NCBI GenBank assembly: GCA_902805475.1
Contig: CADCSX010000007.1
Span: 1,736,001 to 1,800,000, forward strand
Reading direction: 5' to 3'
From: Entonaema liquescens
Lineage: Eukaryota > Ascomycota > Sordariomycetes > Xylariales > Xylariaceae
DNA length: 64,000 nucleotides
A program made the translations under genes and the position numbers. The stretch's first letter is position 1. Each line of letters starts with the position of its first letter. The notes below the pieces were generated by a model. It searched no databases, was not told the DNA's origin, and worked only from the letters and a program-made list of their open reading frames with translations. Of the stretch, positions 34,897 through 46,798 are shown piece by piece.

Positions 34897-36480
34897 TCAC
34901 CAAGTCTCCACCGCCGCCGTCCTCCCCTGCTGCCACCCCTCCCCCTTAAACAGGAACCCCCACTCCCCCCGCGTCACGGGCGATATGTCGTCGTACCCGT
35001 TCGGCGTCTGCGGCCCCAACCGCTGCGACTGCGACTGCTGGCTCTCGCGCGGCGACGCCGCCGCCGACAGCAACATCATCGAGTCGATGGACGCGCTGTT
35101 CCAGAACTTAAGGCCGGGGATCGGCCGCGCCGTGCGGTCCCCCTCTCCCTCTCCCCCATCATCATCCTCGTCTTTATCGTCGTAATACGTCAGCCCGTCG
35201 AGCCTAACCTCTATCCCCCCCGCCTTGCCATCTCCGGCTTCGGCTTCGGCATTGGGTTTCGACGGCGGCGCGGCGGCCTGCGGCACGAGGAGCTTCGCCG
35301 TGGGCTTGAAGATGCGCGCCGTGGTGGCTGTAGCCAGCTGCGTGTTCAGCTTGAGCACAGGCGTAGTAGTCTGTGTCCTGGGGGGCGTCTTGGGCGGCGG
35401 CGGCGCGCTGAGCTGGATGATGGGTTTGGGCTCGCGCTCCTCGGGGGTTAGTTCGAAGGCGCCGGTGCGGTCGGGGCCGCCGTATGCGCGTCTATACATA
35501 CTCTCTACGTCCTTCAGCGCGCGGGAGTTTACCCCGAGCCAGTCGTAGCTTCGGAGGAGGTCTGATTTTGATATGGGCCGTCCGCCGTTAGCGAGGACCA
35601 GACGCCGCAGTGCGTCGACTGCGTCTTCGAGGCGCGTGCTGTCTGGCGTGGGCGTGGCGGGTGAGGGTGAGGCTGCGGTGCCGTATTTGGACCGAGTATA
35701 CACGGCGAGGGCGGATTTAAAACTGTACAGCCTGTCGAGGCCGAGTAGCGTTAGGCCTTCTGATGAGAATAATACTTCGTTTTGCAGCATGCTTCTGCGA
35801 ACGAGGTCTTCATTTAAGCCACATGCTGATGCAGTCGCTGCTGGAGGCAGCCAGCTAGTGCCTATGCGGAATTTCCGTTCCGCCTTGAGAATAGTAGTCC
35901 GCAAGGTCTTCTCCGCTTTAGGGGAGAGCAGGCTGGTGTGGATCAGGCGGATGCCGAACTCGTTTGGCCCCTGTGTTAAGGAGGTCGTTGATGATGCAGT
36001 AAGGATACTGGATGGGGTTTGGGGGGTCATTGGCGTGCGAGGAAAGGGGGTGCCGGGTGTTGGGGGCACAACCCAACGACGAGGACTAATCAGTGGTTCC
36101 ATAGGTGGGGGTGGAAATGACGGGGATGAGGCTGTTGTGCTCGGTAAAGAGTCTGATGCTGTAGATGATACGGTGGATGTCGAGTTGCCTGTACCCCTTC
36201 GAACCAGTTGCCTCAGCCCTACTACAGGCGAGGCAAATCGTGTAGGAGACATAACACCTGGTGTAAGTGGAGGCGAAGTTGGTGTAGGACATGGTGGCAT
36301 CACACTTGGGAGTTGATATTCCTTTCGTACGACAACTAGAGTAATATGCAAGGCTTTTCTTGCGAGTCTCTTGGACGTATACTCTAGTGCTTCGTTTAAG
36401 TGGGAGGGTAGGTTATAAGCATCGAGAATCGAGGGTCCTGCCTCTAAAGGCGAGGAGATGCGTTGCTTCGATAGCGACAT
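34897..36480 (-). CDS. Unrecognised fungal protein, 527 residues
   Basis: Intron-less frame with a clean start and high-GC coding-type composition. I do not recognise a characterised family. Seen: a conserved-looking N-terminal segment (ILDAYNLPSHLNEALEYTSKRLARKALHITLVVVRKEYQLP, about residues 18-60, quoted in part only for position), a Pro/Ser/Thr-rich linker (60-165), a folded-looking middle (about 168-345) with FGIRLIHTSLLSPKAEK, the ALAVYTRSKYG stretch and a helical pair ending SMYRRAYGG, then a low-complexity acidic and Pro-rich tail. There is no signal peptide or membrane segment. It may belong to one of the Pezizomycotina domain-of-unknown-function families; I infer no function. The long antisense frames in this region are shadows. 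Confidence 0.78.
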   Translation of the reverse strand: MSLSKQRISSPLEAGPSILDAYNLPSHLNEALEYTSKRLARKALHITLVVVRKEYQLPSVMPPCPTPTSPPLTPGVMSPTRFASPVVGLRQLVRRGTGNSTSTVSSTASDSLPSTTASSPSFPPPPMEPLISPRRWVVPPTPGTPFPRTPMTPQTPSSILTASSTTSLTQGPNEFGIRLIHTSLLSPKAEKTLRTTILKAERKFRIGTSWLPPAATASACGLNEDLVRRSMLQNEVLFSSEGLTLLGLDRLYSFKSALAVYTRSKYGTAASPSPATPTPDSTRLEDAVDALRRLVLANGGRPISKSDLLRSYDWLGVNSRALKDVESMYRRAYGGPDRTGAFELTPEEREPKPIIQLSAPPPPKTPPRTQTTTPVLKLNTQLATATTARIFKPTAKLLVPQAAAPPSKPNAEAEAGDGKAGGIEVRLDGLTYYDDKDEDDDGGEGEGDRTARPIPGLKFWNSASIDSMMLLSAAASPRESQQSQSQRLGPQTPNGYDDISPVTRGEWGFLFKGEGWQQGRTAAVETW

Positions 36481-38887
36481 AGTGAGCGACGAGTTGAGTA
36501 TTCAGTAAAAGACAAACACCGTGCTGAGCTAATTCAAGAACAATACAACATAAGTTGAATCCTTTTAGCTGATAATAGGATAGGGCTGACCCAGCTGTCT
36601 TGTCTTGCGGTAGCGAGGTCTGATATCCAGATCCAGAAGGATGGCCTGCTAGATATAGATAATATAACAAGAGGCAAAGACTCCTTGATATGTTACAAGG
36701 CTAGGGATATTAAGATGGTATCCAAAATTGGAAATGAGTAAAGTTATTAAGGAGAGGAGGCCTTTCTACAGAATAAGGGTAGTTATAAAAAGAAGGGCGC
36801 TTCGAAACATGAGACGATGAAACATGGAAATGTTGAAACGAGAAGTAAAGAAGGTCACTTTCGAAGCTGAACCCCACGAGGCGTTCGTGGGGTTAGAAAG
36901 AGAGAGAAAAAAGGGGGGGTTGCCGCTCATTGTTATTTGTTTCCCAACTCTCCCTTCCCGTTCTTCATGATTTTTCTATATTCGGAGGCCATGAAACTTA
37001 GCGTCAGGCTCACCTTTCCCACCGCTTTTAGCTGGCAATGGTAGGTTGGCGACTAAATGTGCTTTGTTTCAGGAGAGTAAAAGATGTATGATTCGTCGAT
37101 AGACCTAGCTACTTGTCACATGCAGCTACTGTTTAGATGCAGATATAATAAGTCAGATGTATGCAAGACCCTCTTGTCTTTGAAAAGAGGACGAAAGGAC
37201 GAAGTGTTTCCCTACACGTTATTAGTCCTAGACTCTGCATCTGTGGGTTTGTGGAAATAATGTGTGATAGTGATAGATGGTGTGCTGGGACCTGCAGCTC
37301 ATGGCGGCGAGATTTCCTCCACTCATCTTAGAGATATGAGAATCTTGAAGGGTTAACCAACCAGATACCCCTGTGGTTTCCTCCCCCGCATCTTGACTCG
37401 GCGGCTACGAAGTACAATAATCAGAATGACCCAAATATAGATGCCGGACTCGGCACCCGACCATTGGAAACCCTTGTTTAGACTTCTTAGCTTTTGGCGC
37501 TAGAATCATTCGAGTTAGACCCCGAAAGATTCTAGCTAGGGGTTCGATCCAAAAATAGACCCAACGTCCCGGAGGCTAACGTCGGGTCCATTGTTGACGG
37601 GCAGCCGGGACCGACGAAAGTGTAACTAGGGTTAAACTTCCATACTATGTAACCGGTTAGCTAGCATAGGTAATCGTCGTTGTCGCTTATGGGAGAATAG
37701 TAAACATATCAACCAACAAATTTGATTATCTTATTTAATGTAAGGGAGCTATTATGTATTAGTTAACTACAGTATAACTAAGTATAACTAGTTAATTAAT
37801 AGGTAACTAGGTAGCTTATTATTATAGTTATTTAGGTACATTACGGTACTACGCCTGCAATCACGTTGTCAATCACTGTCCCCTTTGATACCTCCGATCT
37901 TTTGTACCTATATTCTTGTTTACCACGAGGGGAAGCACCCGGTAGCTTGAATAGCAAGGTAGCATTTAGTCCTGCACCTATAACTACTTGCATCTCATTT
38001 GTCAACGTCCAACAACCAATCATACCTGACCCTTATGACTACACCCTGAACGGATTGTTGTGATTCCGAAAGGAGAGTTCGAATCGTGACTATCATTTAC
38101 TTGTCCGGCGTCAACTACACTTCACAGTTGATACGTCTACTTGCCTTCCTATCATTTCAACCTGACGGCTAACTGGACGACATATTTTTAGTAGCAATAG
38201 TTTCAAACAGGAGAGGGAAACTTCTGTGTGTAGCTTTGCTTCATTTGCTCAGTAGCTAATTGCGTCTTGGGGCGTTAACAAGTGCACTAATTGCAATCAA
38301 ATCATCGTGTTGCTCCTCTTTCGCCTTGCTGTAACTAACTCACGTAAACGCGAAAAGCTGGGTATTCCGTGTTAAAAAAGATAAGCAAAGCAACAAACCC
38401 GCCATTCCCATTCCTCAGCGTCATATCATCCCACCCTATCGCGCCACATCACATCTTAATGTCTTCTGAGGATTGCTATGCAATAAACCATAATTCGTAC
38501 AATGAGAAATCCTAGTCGAGTATGACTGGAGTCGCCCGTCCCTCTTCCAGGTTACGCCAGAAGAACGTAGCTGTGTGAAGTATCATTTTGTTCACCCCTA
38601 AAGACGCCTGCCACGCCAGTGCTATGCATTGTTCCTAGTTTACCTTTCCATTTTCCCCGCCCGCCTGTCGTCACGTCTTAAATCATCAGCTCTATGTTAC
38701 GTTATAACCGGTTTGCCTTACCTAACCCTGATCGCTGCATCGGTTACAACAGCGGCTAAGGCAAGGTTTCGCAGGAGCCCGAGGTGCAATTGCTTATACT
38801 AAATCGCGGTCTATTTGCATGCCGAGATCTGTCAAGTTATCCATCTGTTCCGAAGAGCCGACCGACTGCTCCCAATCTTGGGCTTTG
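36481..38887. other. 2.4-kb intergenic region
   Basis: It lies upstream of the unrecognised gene and downstream of the deubiquitinase gene, both minus strand. No supportable gene. At 37,557-37,587 a GACCCAACGT ... ACGTCGGGTC inverted repeat could form a hairpin within a GC-richer patch (37,420-37,640). A GGGGTTCGATCC string near 37,537 resembles a tRNA T-loop but lacks pairing. From about 37,730 the sequence is rich in TAACTAGTTA-type repeats. Confidence 0.5.
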
Positions 38888-41800
38888 TCAGTCATAGTCT
38901 GCGGTGGCGGTGGTAGAGTCGCTCCACATACCAGAACCATCCTCTTCAATTTCGTCGACTGTTAGTCTGAGCATTGGCTCTAGAACAGCTATTGTAGAGT
39001 TAGCACGGGCCTAGCAAGCGGCTTGCTGCCTTTCAGTATGGGAATTCGTACCTTGGCGGAGTTCCATATACTGTGCTCCAAGACCATCATCCACCTCCTC
39101 GTTAAGACTAAAGTACGGCTCGCATTTCTTGAGCACCCGGTCTAAAGGATCCACCGTATACTTAGCTGCCTGTGCTGCCCGGGAAACATACGTATCTCGC
39201 AGGTACTCTAGACACGAGACAGCTAGATGTCTAATTACGGAAATTATTGCTCGCGACCTTTCAAGACCCCCGTTGATTTCTCCAAATCCTGGCAGGGGTC
39301 CGTGCCTGAACAGCTTTTCCTGCAGAAAATTATCTACATCATCGCTAACTGAATGGTCGATATATCCGAGGAGTCCTGGGGCCCAGTTCGGAATGTTCTC
39401 CAAGTTACGCAACTGGATGATATCACTTGTCTCGCCAGTGTTCCGCACACCATTGAAGATCTCTCGTTGGAAATCAAAAAAGGCCCGGCCTTCTGCGTTC
39501 TGTAGGCTTCTGCACTGGTGTGATATATGATCAATCAGACGATAGACGTTCTCGTAGCTAGTACTGTAGCGGCAGTACGTTGCTGCAACGCGAAGGAAGG
39601 GCGATACCATATGAGAAGTCAGTTCTCCGAGAATGTTAAGTCGTAATGTTACGAATACCTTGTAATCCGTTACCGAGGCAAAGCTTATGAGGCGTCTTAT
39701 TATAGAATCAGTAGCCATGGAGTTTTGGTTGAGAGAGATGAGCTTCTCCGTAAACACATTCGCTTGACCCCTGGACCAATCCCGGTGTAGAATATTACAC
39801 TCTTCCACCGTGAACGGAACCGGTTCACCTTGTAGGCCCAGTAATAATCGGCCATGAGCAATCTGTGGGTGCCTTCCCGGGCTGGGTATCGAGTCGATGG
39901 CTGCCATGAGCTCATCTATCAGGGCAATGATGTTATCATAGCTTGGTGGTCTTGCCGATCTCCTTGATACGACAGTAAGCAACCGGGCGTATTGTGTGGG
40001 AAGATCAAAGACCTGGTCGACCGAAATTACTAGGATAAGTCTCACTAAGAAATCTTTGTCCAGGAACGCCAGAGCCTCATAACGTCCGATCCGGGCGAAC
40101 TCAAGCATGGTTCCAAAATATTCAGGCCAGGCATTGAGGCGTGTATGGAAGGTCTCCCAAACATAATGGAACATATCCAGGGTCATATCCACGATGCTAA
40201 AACTCCGGGCTACCATGCTGGACACTATTATATCGTCATCGGTCTCGAGCAGGCCATACTCCTCTGGATATTTAGCTTTGATAGTTAAGAGGACAAATAT
40301 AAGCATCTTGCCTATATCCTGACGCACGATGATATCCGAGTTCCTCTGTAGGAGCATACGTAGAGCGTCCTTGTGTTGGTTGAAGTAATCGAAGAATGCG
40401 AAACAGCACATGGGACACCGTTGACAAACTTTGACCAAAAGGTGTTTAAGCTGGTCGTAATCTGGCAAGTCCTTCGCCCGTGATGCGATCTGGTCTAAAT
40501 GACCAAGCGCCGTTTCCATTGCTAGTGTTTCTTTCTTGTGGTCCTTGGAGCATGTAGTGCTCCACGTATTGGCAAGCACTTCGTATACAAAAGGCATGTG
40601 AGCCGGATCATAGAGACAATGCCGCTGCACTATCGACCAATTGTCTTCCTTGACTTGAGACTCAAGACTTCTAGGAACGTTGCACCGGAAAGGACCAACT
40701 TGACCCGATGTTCTCAACATTTCTTGTTCCTTTTGTAGCGAAGTGGAGCGCTGGTAGAATAACATATAAGCACTATAGACCTTCTCATATGCAGCGCCAG
40801 CCTCAAATTGCGGGCGATAGTCTGGTCCTCCAAAACAGGCGTTTTCCATTTGTGAGGGCTCCCACGACGTGACTATTTCGTCGTTGAATTCAACCCAAGA
40901 TGGTGTACTGCTTGCACTTGGCCGCTCTCGGATATACGAATAGTAATGGCCAGACTCCGCGGTCCCAGAATGAACGAGGACTCCCACTAGTTCAAACATA
41001 TCTGGCTCGGTGTTACCGGAAGAATCACTTAGGTGCTCGATAGTGTAGGGCTGCATGTTTATCTCGTCCGGAAAGGGGAAATAGTCATTGATTTTGCTTC
41101 GTGTAAGAGTCCTAAGGTTGAAGTCGAACCTCTTCAAGTGGAAAATCAAGTTGTCGGGGATATCCTTGAGGCACGCTCTGTTTATATGGTTAGCGTTGTA
41201 ACGACGGATGTAAATCGTACTCGGCTTGCCTTTTGACTGCATCCACATGCCTGTCGCAATCGGAACACTTGTATTTATTGTCTATAATTGTCATTATATT
41301 ATACGTTAATCAAAGATGGTAGAAACATACCTCCTTCCATAATTTCGCCGTCAACGTAGGCTTGGAGACTTTCTTCGAGACCTGCTTTACCCTTGATGTC
41401 ACACTGGATTGCAGAGAAGGGCTCGATACGTTCCGAGATGTGCTGGCATTCCTTGGATTTCACTTGCTGAACCAACTCACCACCATAAATCGACCTTAGT
41501 TTCTTCTTGTCGGCCTCCAGAGGTAACTGTGCTTCCCATCGATCGAAAAGAAGACTGTAGAATTCGTCTACGTCCATTTGGTTGTGGATGTCAATAGGCG
41601 CTTCGTCGTAGGTCATGATCTGGCCGACACAACCTGTGGGTTCCACGAAACGTCGCCGGCTATCCTGTAGAAACGCGAAGAGCATCTGGGTCTCTTGAAG
41701 TAGTGAGTGTGATAGCGGGTTTCGTACCCGCCTCTCGAGTATGAAGCGGCGGAATCCAATGTTCATGAAGAGCTGTGTGAAGAGCGAGTTTAGGTAGCAA

Positions 41801-44800
41801 GTATTTGAAAGGTTTCGCATCCCGGAGTATCCGCACGAGGATCTAATGGCGTTCGACCTTTCAAAAAGCTGCGGGAGGTCATACCTGTACGTATCTATAC
41901 CATCTTCAGTGACACGGAAAGATGTAAGTGTATACAAGTCTCGAAGCAAACCGGTACATAGTGTCGTATCCTCTCTTACTAGGGCGAGTATGATGTCGTA
42001 TAGTATCGATCGCGAAGGGGTATTGAGAATCACCTTGGGTACTAAGTCCATGTTTTCGTCTTCAGGAGGGAAAAGATGTCGATAAAATAATTCTGACGTG
42101 AAGCTAGGAGGGAATTGGATCCGTTCCTTTCTAGCTGATGCCTCCGCGATACCAATACTTAATAGCATGATAAGCCCGTATGCCACAATGTCCCTATCCG
42201 GATGGGCTATATCCTCCGTGGTTGTGTGTGAGAGTAAGAGCTTCCCACACTGCCGGAGACAAGTTGGCAAGTCAACAACTCCGGATTTTTCCTTGTTGAG
42301 CTTGTGGAGGAGTTGAAAGGAGAGGCTAAACGTCTCTTCGCAATTGTTCGGTTCCGTAGCAGCTCGATGTACCAGCTGGAATATAATGGGCCAGAACAAT
42401 TCGGCAAAATCCAACGCCCGCGCGCCAGATACAATACGTTCGTGCAGACTCTTAGCGGAAATTAACCCAGCAATGCTCTTTCTCACGATCGGGCGGGGAT
42501 CGTCGAGCACAAGACGCTGTATCATCTCTTGTAACCGAACCTGATCTCGGAATCCCTTCCAGAACATCTCACTCTTTGCACAAGATTCAAGCAGCGCCTC
42601 AAAAGATCGTGTAATCAGTTCAATACTAAGCGGATTCGTTTGGGCTGAGGCAGCACCCATAAGCATTGCCGAAAGCCTCTCTAGAAGGGTTGGGCTTAGG
42701 ATTTGTAGGACTATTTCGATATCCGTGATTTCTTAACATAGTCAGCTAGTGGTCAGTAAAGGATGCGCAGTCTTACTTACCTGCCAAGAGATGGATAAAG
42801 TTGTCCACCAGCTCAAGGCTTAACTTTAGCCGAAGAGCCTCGCTCGATCCTTGCTCGACAACCTTAGGGTCACAGATTGCCGCAGTGACCAGGAACATTG
42901 CCCTCGCGGAAGCATCCTGGTGATCATTCGTCGACTTTAAATGTATCTCGCAATCTTGCGAAGATACCTGCATCACGTTGCTCTTGAGCCGTCGAGTGCT
43001 GAGATATTCGCGGAGTGCATGGAGAGCATATAATGACTTAAACGGTTGTCCAAGCGGGAAGACATCAAGGTAAGAAGTTGCCGGATCTTCAAATGCCGTC
43101 AAGATTGAGTCATCAGCCGGGAGTGAAACGAGAAAGTGGTAGATCTAAATATATGTGAGCACGTTTCTAAATCTAACGCAGGAAGGACCTACCTCTCTTG
43201 CTAGCTTCTCTTCCATGCTTAGATACTCCCATAGGTCCTTGAAGTGGCTCAGGATCTCAATGTCTAGTGGCGAGGCTCCTGGTTTTATGCGCCTGGGAGA
43301 AGTCGTAATGCCGGTTTCTTTCTTGACAAGTATCAAGCCGGTCTTTATGTCAAGCTCCTCGATCGATTTACATATAGCGCTTTCAGAGGGCGCCAAAGGC
43401 TGCCCACGGTAGTATAGTCGGTAATTGTCGAATCCCGTAGCTTCGCGCAAACTGGCGAGTAGCGAAGCTGCTGTATTTTTGAGCCCAATATCTAGTAATT
43501 TGATATCCGTTTGATCGTCGCCATCAAATGACTGATATTTCAAGTCTGCAGATTCGCCATCGACCGGGCTAGGAGCCTGTAGCATGAGAGACCGCAAGTC
43601 AGGCGCGGCAAAATGGGGTCTTGTCTGCAGTGCTTTTAGAAGCGTGATAAGGACCTGTAGGGATCGCGTGAATTGTAACTCATGTTCCTCATGTTGCTCC
43701 TTAGACGGTGTGACCACAGTGGATTCGCTATCCCCATTCGATTTGTTTTCGTTAAATTCCTTTAGCCTTTGGGCTGCGCATCTAAGCTGCTGTAGGCACC
43801 GCTGCGCTAGAGCAAAATGAACCCTTCTTGCGCGATGAAGCGGATACGATAATATCGTCTTGCTGTCGACGTAAATATCATCAACTAGAGTAGAAATAGC
43901 CGTTTCTTCGATGGTATGGCATGGGGCCGTTAGGATCATCTGCCAAAGTAGTTCCAGCCCCGAAAACTTGACGCTGTCTTCGTCATCAAGGACTATGCCG
44001 TTGACGTCATTCGCAAGAGGAATAATAGCTTCTCGAACGAACTCGAGAGAGCCCCCGCAGTAACAGCTAGGCGGTAACTGAGGTAAATATTCTCTCAAGC
44101 AAGCGTTGAGGAAAGGGTTTTCCAGGTGCGTTCTCTTGAGTGCTATATGCAGGTCGTCCCAAGCAGCCTTTCTATCATCCTGGCACGCTGCACCATTCCC
44201 AACCAAAAGATCCCAGAGACGTCGGCCAAGATCCGAATCAATGGTAGAACCATGATTTACAATAATGGTAGAAATAATCCTTCTACGAGCATGGCCTATC
44301 GGATTCGCGTAAACGGGAGCGAATCCAACGCTTTTTGCATTTTCAATTGTAGATTCAAGCTCGTCAACCAGGAGCCGCGTCAGGTTATGATCGGATATCA
44401 ACATCTGCAGCGCTGGGGTACTGCCCATTAGCGTACTTAGCACATGAAGACTCCCCGAAGTCGTTCGAGATTTAGCCGCAATATCATCCACGCAACTCAT
44501 CCAGATGTTTTCCCGCCCTGCTGGGTCTGGGCCAGAGTGTAACAAAGCACTAAACTTCGATAGAGCAAAGTGGTGGATTTCCGGGTACAATATAGAGCCT
44601 TGGGGCCCCTGGATAGACGACTCTTGAAGTAACCGAACACAGATTTTGTACGGTGAAAGGGGGACCAGTTGGTAAGGTGGTATCTTCTCCTGTATTTGTT
44701 TTGTAACCTGGTCGAAAAGCTCGCGCATGCAAGAAGAAAAAGACTCAATCTGTAGACTATGGAATTTCTCACACATATAGATGAGACATTCCGGCTCTAG

Positions 44801-46798
44801 CAGACTAACTACCTTGGACATCATGCGAACTATAGCATCAGAGATCCGGGGGTCTTGTGTTGATGTCAGAGTCTGCCAAAGTAGTTCAGTCTGGGCGGCT
44901 GTGTAAGTCTTAGTTACAGCTAGGAACCCAACAATGTTAAAGCTGGCTTGAGTAATTTCTGGGTGGCACGTTGGTCCAAGAAGATAATCGACAATCCCGG
45001 TCTTGACCAGATAACCAGATAGGTATTGAAGGAAGGCCAAGTAATCGTCTCCTAGTTCCTGTCGTTCCATATACATCCTCCATTGCACCACCAGATCTTC
45101 GCATAGGTGCGATGTTGCTGCGACTCTGAGTTGCATCTGACGGGATTTCACTAGCTTGCAGCATATGCGCATTCGCCACTCTAATGAGAGCGCATCCTGT
45201 CTAAATCTGTCTTGGAGGTGAGGGTTCATTTCTCGGTGGTCCTCGAGTAGTTGGATGGCCTCGATAGTATCATTGTACAAACTGAACTTGAAAATATGCG
45301 AGAGACTTGAAATAAGATTCGTGGCCGTATCAGGACCTAGATTGTTGATAGACTTCTCTATCACGACATCCATAGCCTCCGAGACCGTTACAAAGAATTT
45401 AAGACCGAAGGTCATATTTCTTCTTGAGCGATCAAGTGCTGCCGAGGGAAGAAAGCTAGGGGGTGATAGCTTTCGATAGCTGTCACGTGCGAGGCCTTCC
45501 GAAAGCCAAGCAATCCCAACTAGGTTATCCATTACTTTCTTAGGGCACCGCGTCAGGTTACTCGTAATTAACTCAGTAAATCGGCTCAATTGGGCTTGTA
45601 GACCATCGCTCCCTGCCTGAAGTATGTCGAGTGGCTCCAAAACCCCCGGGTGGTTCGCAGAAATGTATCCGTTAAGAATAACGTGGTTTTCTTCCTTGTT
45701 TGAGACGCTGCTAAACAATCGAAGGAAGTTCGGAGATATTAAGTCAAAATCATTACTCTCCTTCTTGATGACTTGCACCAGCGTTCTGCAGTCAACTACA
45801 AGGAGGAATTTGGTCAGTCTAGCAATCTGCGTGAACATTTGACTAACAATGTCTCGGGTGTGGTTTGATTTCGAGAAGCCGTGCCTAACAAAGGAGGTTA
45901 TTAGTCAAGTCGTATTGGTGAAGCACTCAGGTTATGCATACCGAATACCTATAGAACAGAAAAGGTCAGGGAGGGTCTGCCAAAATTCCCTGTTTTCTTG
46001 GTATGCCTCTATAACCATAGGATAGAATTCAATATGTGCGTGCGATAAGAATGTGTTTAGCCATTCGCTTAGTTGGTGTAGGGCGTCGTCGACATGCGAA
46101 GATTCTAGTTTTAAGTTAGAGGATTGACGGAATTTGGGAAAGCTCGACGCACGTTGTCGAAAATAATCCGCGAGACGAACAACAGTCTCGTGGTATGACT
46201 CCCCATTAGTATGGTACGGAAAATCAAGCATGGCAGCACCGAATTCCGCCACTCTGCCCTCTGATAGAAGTGCCACGGTGGGTTCTTCGCCGTATAGTGA
46301 GAGGTCATCCTCGTTCGGTATTGTGAGTACTTCTAGACTATCAAGCTCGGATGCGGGCGACGACGCATCCTCAGCCGGAGGTACTTGTACCATATTCACC
46401 TCTGGCTCTTCGACACTAGCCTTTACGGTGTCTCTGAGGGATTGCGCAGGGGTAGGAGACGGAGGGGAAGAAGGCGTATTCTCAAGGCTATCAACATTCC
46501 TAAGATTGATAGTGACCTTACTGGATACTGGTTCGGCAGCAGGCTCAGAACGAGCCGGCGTGCTCGGAGGAAGTTGCTCTGGCGAGTCAACTCTCATTAT
46601 GTTAGAGTCGGAAGGGGTTTTCTCGTCACCCGGAGATGGAACGGTTTCGACTGACGAGCTCCTTGAACCAGAAAGGGAGGTCCTACGACGTTTTCGGGAA
46701 GAAGAATCACCGTCGTCAAAAGGGTTAGGTCGAGTTGAGCAGGGCTCAGAAGAGACGGCTCGTTCTCGCGGCTCGGGTGATCTCGAATCCTGATCCAT
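38888..46798 (-). CDS. Large FAF/USP9X-like ubiquitin carboxyl-terminal hydrolase
   Basis: Cysteine protease removing ubiquitin from proteins. Seven exons on the minus strand: 45942-46798, 43193-45884, 42781-43144, 41331-42731, 41230-41281, 39052-41177 and 38888-38988; phases close throughout to give 2,530 residues. Seen: a Ser/Glu-rich disordered N-terminus (1-180), a long helical-repeat-like region (180-1600), the catalytic Cys box GMRNLSNTCYLNSLFTQLF (about 1615), a finger region (KECQHISE ... KYKCSDCDRHVDAVKR), IPDNLIFHLKRFDF, the His box LVHSGTAESGHYYSYIRE (about 1866), then about 650 more helical residues. The architecture and size fit the fungal USP9X/USP34 class. Intron 5 (41178-41229) is GC-AG; without it the frame hits a stop. 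The last intron (38989-39051) replaces an early stop and yields a tail with TVDEIEEDGSGMW. The first finger cysteine is replaced (VKSKEC). Confidence 0.92.
41178..41229 (-). other. GC-AG intron in the deubiquitinase gene
   Basis: The sense-strand donor is GCAAGC and the acceptor is AAACAG, with a GCTAAC branch site, 52 bp long. It joins HVDAVK-R to ACLKDIPDNL, the conserved finger-to-palm passage of this protease class. All other introns of the gene are GT-AG. Confidence 0.85.

Noticed and set aside
34897..36316. Long plus-strand frames opposite the unrecognised gene (34,837-35,451 and 35,573-36,316)
   Set aside because: Arg- and Gly-rich antisense shadows of a GC-rich coding region; the minus frame spans the full length without a stop.
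37500..37590. Possible tRNA suggested by GGGGTTCGATCC
   Set aside because: The flanks do not pair to form a T-stem and no anticodon or D-arm with acceptor stem could be found.
46230..46793. 187-codon plus-strand frame opposite the first deubiquitinase exon
   Set aside because: Shadow of a Ser-rich coding exon; no splice or start context, and the minus frame joins correctly to the following exons.
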